DNA from: Erpobdella octoculata | Taxonomy: Eukaryota > Annelida > Clitellata > Hirudinida > Erpobdellidae | Length of the DNA stretch: 64,000 nucleotides | NCBI GenBank assembly: GCA_963978895.1 | Contig: OZ022245.1 | Span: 28,262,043-28,326,042, forward strand | Direction of reading: 5' to 3' | Part shown: in pieces, positions 10,691 through 22,900 of the stretch | How the letters are laid out: each line of letters starts with the position of its first letter | Numbering within the stretch: position 1 is the stretch's first letter | Position numbers and translations under genes: made by a program | The notes under the pieces: model-generated | Seen by the model: only the letters and a program-made list of their open reading frames with translations | The model's database searches: none | Told to the model about the DNA's origin: nothing

Positions 10691-11464
10691 TGCCCCCCCC
10701 CATAGATTTATGGTTTAAATTTTTTAGACAAAAATAGACAAAATATTTATAATTAAAACATTTATAATTAATTGTAACAACAGTGACTCCTTCTATTGTT
10801 ATATCGATTTCATCATTATCATTATCTTTGGGGATGCACCCCCCCCCCCCGATGATCTATTTTTTACCCTATTTACGTTTTTCTAAACACTATGATTTGT
10901 GAAAATTATCCATAATAACTGTTCCACCACTGGTTAAATAGTTTATTGTAGGTATAATATTTATTTAAGCATGTATTAGCTAATAAGCTCATGTATAGCT
11001 GTTGGCAGTGCTGGCTGGATCTCTTGTGTAAATGGGCCTCCAAAAAACGTTAGTGTGGGCTTTTACTGATGAATGACTATTGTTTGATTGTTTCCTCTCA
11101 TTTTCATACAATTTTTTCCAACTTGTTCTGTAAAGCCTTAAAGGTACACAAATTTCTATCCAACAATGACAATTTGGCTTTGTAGGAGATATAAACCTTT
11201 CCAACTAAAGCATTTTTGTAATTTTTAGCGTGTTTTTAAAACATTTTGGAATTTTTTTTATGATGTAAAACAAAATAAAGTTAACCGAAAATTGTACTCT
11301 ATAGACCCAATTTTAAACAAAAAATTTTAACAATTTTCTTGGGGCTCAATTTAGCAAAGAAATTTTGGAAAGAAAAAAATCTAATAGAGAGTATGGGATA
11401 AGAGGCGAAGAGAAAAAAAATAAAAAGCTTGTCCCCCTGCAAAAATTCCTACGAGCGTCCATGC
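10691..11464. mobile_element. Insertion of about 770 bases relative to the gene B flank (unclassified)
   Basis: In the gene B flank 'cttcttttg' (about 7700) is followed almost directly by 'cctgtaaccgcccctg'. Here about 770 bases intervene, starting with a C-tract ('gcccccccccatag') and ending near 'ccccctgcaaaaattcc'. Another C-tract lies at 10837-10850. No coding sequence is supported. This is best read as a transposable-element insertion. Confidence 0.5.
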
Positions 11465-11585
11465 CTGTAACCGCCCCTGTTTCAGCCGATGAGGTTTGAC
11501 GGTGCATTTAAATAAACCACTATAAATATACTGAGTGTGCTTTTTTTCTACACACTAGAAGGGCGATGGTTGGAATGGCGGGATA

Positions 11586-11904
11586 CATCACCAGCGGATC
11601 CAGGAAGTTTGAGTGGGGGCGAATTTTTATGAAAACCGATTTATAGACTGTTATTACAAGCTGAAATATCTATTATAACACCTTTTTTAGATTCAATCTT
11701 TATTACTTTTGCATAAAAGATTAATTAATCAAATTATATGTCCACGTTAATAATAATTCATTTTTAAACATGTTTTTTGCATGGCCAATTGCATTTAAAT
11801 GGCACTTTATAAAACTTTTCTTGAGGTTGTCGATTAAAATTCAAAATTGATTGTTTTAGTGTTGCATATTAATAAAATAATCCCTCTGGATCCGCCAATG
11901 GAAT
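11586..11904. mobile_element. MITE-like insertion with GCGGATCCAG terminal inverted repeats
   Basis: The left end reads 'ccagcggatccagg' and the right end 'ctctggatccgccaatgg', giving inverted GCGGATCCAG termini around about 315 AT-rich bases without coding capacity. The equivalent site next to gene B (about 7826-7845) is empty: 'gcgggatatatggcaacc' there against 'gcgggata' ... 'aatggcaacc' here. Confidence 0.65.
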
Positions 11905-12137
11905 AAATGGCAACCTTATAAAGTACTATATAGCCATATGAGTGACAAGCCATGATTTAAAGTTTACTAGGTAGAAAAAGAACATGATCTAAGTAATAGG
12001 TCTCAAAAGTTAGACCAATTGTTCACATCAGATGTGACTTTCACAGATATTATCCTTAAACATATTTTTTACCGGTGACCTGGGAAAGGTTACATCTGAA
12101 ATCTACCACAATTTTATTTCATGATAGTTATATATAT

Positions 12138-12345
12138 ATACTAGCTGGGAGCCCGGTGTTGCCCGGGCTTTTTAGAGGTTTTTCTATCGTTTTTCTCTCA
12201 CGCTCCTGTTTCCTTACCCGCTTGCTCTCACGCTCCCAGTCGCTTTCCCACTTTTCGACCACCTAGAGCTCTAAAACTTCCAGGAAAGCTTTATTCTACC
12301 TTAGCAAGGCCTAATTCATGTCGGAAACATTAAATTCATGTATTG

Positions 12346-12390
<45 letters not shown>

Positions 12391-12479
12391 ACAAATTTCA
12401 TGAAAATCGGTTCGGCCGTTTCGGAGGAGTGTGGACACAAACACCGTCACGAGTTTTATTTATATATATATATATATAG
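12138..12479 (+). mobile_element. (TA)n-anchored CTAGC retroposon, 340 bp
   Basis: After a TA run the unit starts CTAGCTGGGAGCCCGGTGTT, and it ends with 'aaaatcggttcggccgttt', 'ggaggagtgtggacacaaac' and a second TA run. Paired ends of this kind are familiar from short retroposons inserted into TA microsatellites in many invertebrates. The gene B flank has only an unbroken TA tract at the matching place (7925-7940), so this copy inserted after the duplication. A 63-codon frame over its start is not a gene. Confidence 0.6.
12346..12388. repeat. (TA)n microsatellite
   Basis: A TA run inside the CTAGC retroposon. Confidence 0.8.
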
Positions 12480-12512
12480 ATTATAATATATATATATATA
12501 ACTAAAAAATGT

Positions 12513-12518
12513 TTTATT
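12513..12518 (-). terminator. Poly(A) signal AATAAA overlapping the stop codon of gene C
   Basis: On the minus strand the bases read GAATAAAACA. The stop TAA (12514-12516) lies within the AATAAA hexamer. The same hexamer in the same flank ('aataaaacattttttа'-like context) sits about 60 bases past the stop in gene B (7952-7957). Confidence 0.6.
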
Positions 12519-14167
12519 CGTCATTGTTGCAGCTTCCTAGAAACGATTCTTGTCCGAGAACCGACTCTCGTATTCCAGCCTTCGGCTGTTGCGTCTGTTT
12601 GTTGGGAGTTTCTGGACTGTTCGATTCGCCACTCCCGAACTTAGAGCACTCTTCTTCTGCTATGGCATATTTTTTATATAAATTTGATTCCAGAAAAGCC
12701 GGATAGTGAACCGTCTCCAGGAGATTTTTGACCAGAGCTTCAGCTTCACCGTAGATCGTCCGATCCATCGATTTTTTCTTGAGTTCTTGTATGATTTTTC
12801 TCTTGACTTCTACCGGTACCATCGTTCTGTTCTTAATGAACCTCTCATAGATTTTCCTATTTAAGGAAAACATGTCGTGTTTTTCGCTCTTGAAACTCTT
12901 AGTGAGGTGGCAAGCCGTATAAAACTCGAAAAGCTCGAATTCTTCTCCGAGGTATTCCTTGAAAAGCTTTCTACCTTCTGGATTGCTAATCATCTGATCG
13001 AAACTTTCGCGGCATCTCTTGTGGGACATCGTTCCACTACTGTTGCTGTTGTGCTTAGAGCACTCTTCTTCTGCTATGGCATATTTTTTATAAAAATTTG
13101 ATTCCAGAAAAGCCGGATAGTGAACCGTCTCCAGGAGATTTTTGACCAGAGCTTCAGCTTCATCGTAGACCGTCCGATCCATCGATTTTTTCCAGAGTTC
13201 TTGTATGATTTTTCTCTTGACTTCTACCGGTACCATCGTTCTGTTCTTAATGAACCTCTCATAGATTTTCCTATTTAAGGAAAACATGTCGTGTTTTTCG
13301 CTCTTGAAACTCTTAGTGAGGTGGCAAGCCGTATAAAACTCGAAAAGCTCGAATTCTTCTCCGAGGTATTCCTTGAAAAGCTTTCTACCTTCTGGATCGC
13401 TAATCATCTGATCGAAACTTTTGCGGCATCTCTTGTGGGACATCGTTCCACTACTGTTGCTGTTGTGCTTAGAGCACTCTTCTTCTGCTATGGCATATTT
13501 TTTATATAAATTCGATTCCAGAAAAGCCGTATAGTGAACCGTCTCCAGGAGATTTTTGACCAGGGCTTCAGCTTCATCGTAGACCGTCCGATCCATCGAT
13601 TTTTTCCAGAGTTCTTGTATGATTTTTCTCTTGACTTCTACCGGTACCATCGTTCTGTTCTTAATGAACCTCTCATAGATTTTCCTATTTAAGGAAAACA
13701 TGTCGTGTTTTTCGCTCTTGAAACTCTTAGTGAGGTGGCAAGCCGTATAAAACTCGAAAAGCTCGAATTCTTCTCCGAGGTATTCCTTGAAAAGCTTTCT
13801 ACCTTCTGGATCGCTAATCATCTGATCGAAACTTTCGCGGCATCTCTTGTGGGACATCGTTCCACTACTGTTGCCGCTTCCTTTGTTTTCGTCATCGAGC
13901 TGTTCATAATTCAAGTCTATGCATGAAAAATTATAAAAACCAGCCTGCGAAACTGAAAGAGAATGTCGAAAAAACTTGGCAACATCATCCTTTCCATTTT
14001 CATAGTTTCCACAGAGAATCTATTTATAATTACAAAGCTTGTTTTCAGTACTAATAAATAAGCAAAAAAATGCACTTTAGAATTTATGATCAACAAACCT
14101 TTGTCATAAAACAAGCATTCTCTTCTTCTTTTTTAGGTGTGGCATCTAAATTCAATTTTTCAGTCAT
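12514..14167 (-). CDS. Gene C: chimeric protein, family N-terminus plus three Axin-type RGS domains
   Basis: Model: complement join of 12514-14019 and 14099-14167, about 524 residues. Exon 1 (MTEKLNLDATPKKEEENACF...) and residues 24-48 (NYENGKDDVAKFFRHSLS) match genes A and B. The frame then runs through what is intron 2 in A and B (AGFYNFSCID) into three tandem RGS domains at about 86-205, 224-343 and 362-481, spaced exactly 138 residues. Each is very close to the Axin RGS at 40.9-41.3 kb (SFDQMISDPEGRKLFKEYLG; HYPAFLESNLYKKY). The tail copies Axin sequence up to ESFLGSCNND and stops one residue later. There is no DIX domain, GSK3 helix or tankyrase motif. In Axin the RGS binds APC SAMP repeats, so this protein could bind or titrate APC; that is inference. 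A pseudogene is possible, but all three copies are free of stops and frameshifts. Confidence 0.8.
12640..13890 (-). repeat. Three 414-bp tandem RGS units
   Basis: The sequence 'cactcttcttctgctatggc' occurs at about 12649, 13063 and 13477, giving an exact 414-base period. Units differ by scattered substitutions (for example tryptophan against lysine in ELWKKS/ELKKKS). Such near identity shows recent amplification or gene conversion. Confidence 0.9.
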
Positions 14168-14303
14168 GATTGTGATAAGCAACTGAAAATATAAGAAACA
14201 CTTATATAATTTGTTACTTTTAATCTTTTTTAATACAAGGTGATGTCGTCTAACATAGACACAAAAGTAAGTAAAAAAAATAATTATCTTTATATATATA
14301 TAT

Positions 14304-14373
14304 ACTAGCTGACCCAGCAAACGTTGTTTTGCTTTTTAAATTATTTTGGTTTTTTTATTAAAAGTTTAATGCT

Positions 14374-14437
<64 letters not shown>

Positions 14438-14449
14438 AGCATTAAACTT
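14304..14449. mobile_element. CTAGCTGACCC element and (TA)n palindrome
   Basis: 'actagctgacccagcaaacg' follows a TA run at 14304. About 55 bases later AAGTTTAATGCTTGA (14362-14376), a 58-base TA tract and TCAAGCATTAAACTT (14435-14449) form a perfect inverted repeat. No coding content. Confidence 0.6.
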
Positions 14450-14457
14450 ATATATAT

Positions 14458-14590
14458 ATACTAGCTGGGTTACCCGGCGTTGCCCGGGGAATTTAAAGGT
14501 TTTTTTATCGTTTTTCTCTCTGGCTCCCGTTTCCTTAACCGCTCGTTTGCCCGGGCATCTTTGCATCTATTGAAACATTTATGCAGATAC
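14458..14590 (+). mobile_element. CTAGCTGGGTTACCC retroposon fragment
   Basis: After a TA run the sequence CTAGCTGGGTTACCCGGCGT resembles the start of the element at 12144 and shares 'ggttttt' and 'atcgtttttctctc' beyond it. The matching 3' end (the 'aaaatcggttcggcc' type) is not seen, so this copy looks truncated. Confidence 0.5.
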
Positions 14591-15513
14591 TTTTGATTTT
14601 TAATTAAAAGAAATACAACAAACACATACAGTCATTTTATTGCAAAGCTTTCTGATACACAATGTTTTTTGTTTTTCCATAAGGTGCATTAATAGTTATA
14701 CTATTATACTTAAAATACATTAATAGTTATATTGATATACTCACTCACAATAAATTTTTCAATTTTCTTGTCTGTAAGCACAAAATAATATCTGTTAGAC
14801 TAAAAGTAGCACAAAATAATCTGTTAGAGGTTAGAGTGGTTAGATTGGTTAGAGTGGTTAGACTGGTAGAGCGATAATGATAGCCTGACACACAACGACC
14901 GAAACAATTTACAATTTAATATATACACAAAAATAATTAACAATTAAATAATATAAAAATAGTAGCCTAAGTAAATAATATAAGAATAGTAGCCTAAGTT
15001 TTTAAATTACTTTGATTTCGAGAAACCGAGACGATAAACAGCGAATGTAAACAAAACATAGCTCTGGTCTGATACAATAGCGAAAATATTTAAAAAAATT
15101 AATTTTCTAAAACATTCAAAAACATTTGAACGATATACAGTAATTAAAAAAATAATAGTATAGTATATAGTATATTATATATTACTTTTGATATATTGAT
15201 ATAATTGATATAAGTAAAATAATACTCACTTTTGATTTTGAGAAATCGCGACAACCAACAACGACGGAACAGAAGTCGAAAGCAACCCTAAGCTCGTTAA
15301 GCCGCGATATAATTGCATAGATAAAATATTTCTAAAAATTAATTTTCTAAAATTGCATAGATAAAATATTTCTAAAAATTAATTTTCTAAAAACATTCAA
15401 AACAATTTTTTTAAATAAATGAGATTATTTGTTAGGTGGTAAATGTTTATTATGTAAAATTTCGTGCAAATCCCTTCATTGGTTTTGGCGTTATTAATGA
15501 ACATACGTTGCCT
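14591..15513. other. Intergenic, no gene seen
   Basis: AT-rich, with small local duplications ('gcatagataaaatatttct' twice near 15320 and 15360) and repeats of 'ggttagagtggttaga' near 14830. No exon is supported. Confidence 0.4.
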
Positions 15514-17562
<2,049 letters not shown>

Positions 17563-19937
17563 ATGTCTGCCTGCATGTTCAACTTGCTGTTAATTTTGCT
17601 AATAAATTTCTTCTTTTTTCAACACAGTGAGTTGTACTTAAATAAATTTTGATTGGTTTCAATAACTTGGTTTTTTATGATGCTCCTTTATTTTTGATTA
17701 AAATTTGTTTAATCTTCAGCTCACAATTCACCGACTACCTCAAATCAAAATCACGATCTCTCACCTATCGAAGAAAACATTCAAAACCGTCCAATGGGTG
17801 AAGATGCCACGGCAGCATCATTCAGCTACGACGGACACAATGACAATTCTTCAGAAACGTATCCAACCCCCACTACAAGTGCTGTGTCAACAATTTCATC
17901 TACTGCAGCTTCAAGGTCGCTACAAAGGAGGAACTCAGCCTGGGGTAGTAAGAGAAGGCACATCTCAATCAGTCACAGGTCAATCGACGGCAGCAGGAGA
18001 AGGTCAAATACTGACAGTAGCGAGAGGTCAAGATCGGGTCATCGTGGTTCTCAATCGGCCAGGGTTCCTTGCCAAGGGGGGTGTCGTCGAAGAAGAAGTT
18101 CTGAGGCAGAAGGTCATCCTCTTGTTCAAATGGAGGGAGTCAGAGGTGACTTTTATGTCAACGGATCTCTCTTCGTGAAATTGGCTTTCATCGATGATTT
18201 GATAGAAAAATTCGAGATGCTGTACAACACCAGTAGAAAAGCCAGAAAGTTGCTGGTTAGTAAATTGATTGAATTGAGTTTTTTTGAATAATTAATATTA
18301 TTTTTAATTTATGTTTCATGAATATTAATCAAGTTATTTAATTTTAATTAATTGACTTTTCATGAATATTAATTAGCCAGCTTAGTTTTATAAATTAATT
18401 TAAATATACAAAAACATTGAATTTTTTTATAATTAATAAATAAGTTTTAAATTGATGCAATTAATAATAATTTCTTTATAGAAGAAATCCATGTGTGATT
18501 TGTCGTGCTCCAAGGGCACTACATCCGCCCCGTTCTCGTCCACGGACAGCATGTCAAGAGAATGTCACGGTGACACCACAGAAAAAAGGGTGAGTTTTAT
18601 GTTTCACGATAATAGCATATCAGCTCCAGATTTTATAATCATCATCATAATTGTAGTTATGATCATTATCATAATCGTCGCCATCATTAACATAATTATT
18701 CATCATCATTAACATAATTATTCATCATCATCATAACACAATTTTGTATCAATACAAATAAACTGATTAAAACCACCACCACCGCTGCCATGATTATCGT
18801 ATGTATGTAACACAATCAAATTCGCGCTCGTGAAAACGTCAAAAATTGCTCGTAAAAAAACTTTTTAAGGTGATTAATTTCTATAACGTAAAAAATTAAT
18901 TTTCAACCTTGTAATTATTATCATCATTATTATTATCGCTATAATAATAATTAATATTATTATGGGCCTTTTGATCATGACATTATATCCTCATTGATGT
19001 TGCTAATTAGGTCGCATTCATTACCCCTCTTGTTCAATGTTCATTCAACAGATTCTTGTTACTCTATCGAGCATTTTCCTCCAAATGAAACAAATGGACA
19101 AGTCCGCCATCCTTCTTGCTGACAGTGTCGACAGGATAAAAACTATCCAAACGATCAAGGTAGACGAAGTTCACGACATCAGGTGCGCCCAGTCGTACGG
19201 CATCGAGGTACGTACAGCTGTGTATGGTGGTTTCGAATGTCATGATCAGTATTCGCTTTTACCCGGTCGATGCGATCCCTTTCATCTATTATTATAATTA
19301 TTAGCATTGCTGCTTTTTTGGTCCAACCGAATAAAATGCTTTTATACATTCTGTGTGAGAACCGACAAATGCAAAAGCCTGACATATCTATTTATTTGTG
19401 CAAATGTCTTCCCTGTATTGTGACTTGTGGAAGAGCCTGATGTGGAAAAAACGTCCAACCCTAGCCTAGCGTGGAATAGGGACGTTTCAAAAATAAATGA
19501 TTTCTGCAAATATTTTAATTATATTATTAATTAATTATTAACATATTCAATTGTATTCATATTCATATTTACATGTCCATTTTTGGTTATAACAGGCAAT
19601 AACGTGTGAACTGGAACAGCTCTTCAAGTACAAAAGACCCCGAACGATCCTCTCCGAGTGCATCGACCAGAGGTCGTCGAACTCGAGGTCGAACGCTGAT
19701 CGTTATTCAAGTTCAAGGTCGATTCACGGTCTGAGTTCAAGGTCGCTCAACGACTTGAGGTCGATCAAACTGAAGGTGGAGTGCTGCTTCAGTCGCAAGA
19801 AGCTTGAAGACATCGGCTTCAACGTCGAGAAGAATTTGAAAAAGTTGAAGAAAATTAAAAACCTGCTTGAATCCAACAGAGGAGAAATTAGGAAAAATAG
19901 GAGGACGACGACGAAACCTGATGAATATTCAAATTAG
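17563..19937 (+). CDS. Unrecognised secreted Ser/Arg-rich protein
   Basis: Not recognised. Model: join 17563-17626, 17720-18255, 18482-18589, 19052-19207 and 19596-19937, 401 residues; all introns GT-AG, phases 1, 0, 0, 0. The first exon encodes MSACMFNLLLILLINFFFF, a classic signal peptide ending before QHT, so the product is probably secreted or luminal. Residues 50-150 are Ser/Thr-rich and then Arg/Ser-rich (RRRSNTDSSERSRSGHRG). Residues 160-200 look folded and contain an RGD (163-165) and two N-glycosylation sequons, NGS (169) and NTS (191). The fourth exon is helical with MDKSAILLADSVDRIK. The last exon has a Ser/Arg-rich linker and a lysine-rich helical tail (EKNLKKLKKIKNLLESNR). Cysteines are few (CQGGC, CDLSC, ECC), so it is not a standard cysteine-knot factor. 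RGD function is unproven. Confidence 0.68.
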
Positions 19938-22900
19938 AAATAGTAACTATGAAAAATTCAACCCTCTCATTGGCTGCTATTTATAGATCAACTTTCTTTC
20001 ATTCCATTTTTTTGTTATTATGTTTTTATAAGCTGTTGCTATCACCAGCATTATCATTGTAACTGTTAACTTCATTATCATAATTTTGGAATTTATTTAT
20101 TGCGGCTATTTATTTTCATACCATCGTTTGTCTGCAGTAGCAGATATCGTTTTTAATTTCAGATTTGTCTTATTTTTTTTTTGCGATTTTCAAAGGGAAA
20201 CTAATTTTTTCCTCGTTTCGGTTGTTTTCAAATTCTACGTCATTTATTTGTTTTTATTTTAAACGATTTTTTTTCAGACATTTTTTCTTGTTTTATTCTT
20301 GTGATTGAATGATATAGAGCAGATAACGATTTGACAACAAAAGTTAATATTTTATCCCGGTCGAATCGCATGCATCTTTTTTACTTTCGATGAAGTTTTA
20401 GAATGATGGAAACCACACGACATATAAAGATAAATAATCTAGATATACATAATATCATATTTTTCTTGTTATATAAAAAAAGATTATCATCAAAAGATTA
20501 CCTTCGAATGCTTAATCAGTGTATTTATTTTGTTTCATTTTCCAGTCATTGTAATATTTACTAATTGACATTTTTTGACACCGCAGTCAGTTTTAATGTT
20601 TAGAAGTCAAGTCATACCAAGGAAACGTTTACTGTGATCACAAATTCCAGTATATATATATATATAGTCGGTCAGTCATAGGTCAATTATTGTTTTTTTT
20701 TAAGGATGATAATAGGGTAAAACATTTCCACTTGTTATTTTTCCAGGAAATTATTGTGACAATCATTATTGCTGTTGTTAGATTTCACGGTGGCAGTGCT
20801 TTTAAAACCTTAGATATGTTTTTTTAATGTCTTTAAAAATATTTATTTATTTAATATAATCAGATTACTCAACAAATGTGTTTGCATCTCAAATTTCTTT
20901 GTGCTTACCAATACGACTTGAAACTGTCACTTTTTCTCTCATATAAAGTTGAAACTCATGTGCCTGTACTTAACTTTTAGATGTCACTTCAGTCTTTGCC
21001 ATTTCATTTCACTCCTCAAAACACTTCTAGAGATCTCGTCGTGAAGATTTTGCAGATTGATTTCGTTGAATTGAACATTTTTAAGATTTCATTCATTCAG
21101 AAATAAATATATTAAAAAAATAACTTAATAAAGACTAACTTGCTTTTGAAATTATTTTTTTTTAAATGCTTTCTCTCACACCTAATCTAATAAACTAACC
21201 ATCCTTGCTCCGGGCAGTGCCGAGAAAGCTGTTCGTAGGAAGAGCAACCGACGTACACATCGAAAGATGAAAGTTCCCCTAACCAGGTGTCGTGTTTCCT
21301 GCGATTCTCCCAAACGACACTCGGTGTTACCTTCATATCACCTGTTTCATATTCACCTTAACATTTAATCAAACCAGGTAAACCTTTTCCTCTGTGTTTA
21401 CCACATGGAAGCACATAATCACACACACACAAAAAGAGAATTTCATAGGTAAAACTCAAATTTAAGTATTATTTATATTTTTACAATACACGCGCATCAA
21501 GAATAATAATAATAATAATAATAAACAAGTGACATCGAATAATACATTCGAGAGCGACCGAACGAGGCGAATTTTAAATTAACAAAATGGAGTCAATCGT
21601 AGTCATGACGACGGTCGCCAAGTCGACTGTCATCATCGACCATCGAAAATGAATCTTTATTAAATTCTAGCAGCTGAATAAATAAATTTAAAATAAAAAC
21701 AAAGTGTGTTACATAATAATAATAATAATGATGATAATCAAGAATATTCCAGAAAGTAAACAATCACACATACACATACACACACATCTCCACGACAATA
21801 GGACGCTAGAAAGACAAAGACAGACATGCAAAGAGACTGAGAAATAACAAACGAGACAAGCTGAGACAAAATTTATAAAGAAAGAGAGATGACGAGAGAG
21901 AGAGGTAGGAGGAGCTACGTTGCATTTCGGCCACGTAAAAGGCGATGTAATAAATTTACTGTCGGATTTTCTGAGAGAGAGAGAGAATGTGAACTTTTTG
22001 AGTAGCCGGTCATCCATCATCATCGTGCCCCACAGAAGCTCTCGCCCCTAGACTACAGAGACAATCGAAAAAATGAAATCGATTGAATAAAATAAAAATT
22101 AAATCAAAGAAACATGATTTTTATTGTTTTAAAAATGAAACAAACAAAGAAAAGAAAGATTATAGTTGTTGTTGCATCTTTATTGAATTCGCGTTCGTCT
22201 GATTCCAAGTGACCCTTGCCATCATTCATCATCATCATCATCAAGGTCATCATTAACACTACTACAATCATCATCAACAACATTATAATGATAGCCATCA
22301 TACAACCGCAAATAAATGAACTTCTAAAGATGCACACATGCACACATTTATATATGTATATATTTATATATATATATATACAAAAGTTTAGAAATGAAAC
22401 TGAGCAAAAGATTTAAAATATGAATTGTACGAATGAGTGGCGATGATGATGACGACGAAGCAACCAATGCAATTAATGTTCAATCATGATGACGATTACG
22501 ATGATGAAATACGCAAACTGAAAAAAAACCCCGAAATGAAAATCTTACAAAAGCGAAAGAAAGAAAAGACATGTGTGTGGAACGAACGAATGAATGAAAG
22601 AGTGAACGAACGAATGAAACACCAACGAGAGAGCAGTGTTAGTCACAGAATTAAATGGTAAATATATAAAGAATATATAATATATATATAATTTGTAATA
22701 TAACTTAATATAACCGTGATAAGGGATGTGCATCAATCACTCATTCAATGAAACACTCAAGTAGTAAAAATATCTATTTACACGTACACACGTACATCCA
22801 TCAGCACACACACACACACACAGACAGACAAAAAGCGCAGAATCAATACTAGGCTAAAAATACAATTATAAAGTTATTAATAAACTAAAATCAAAATTAT

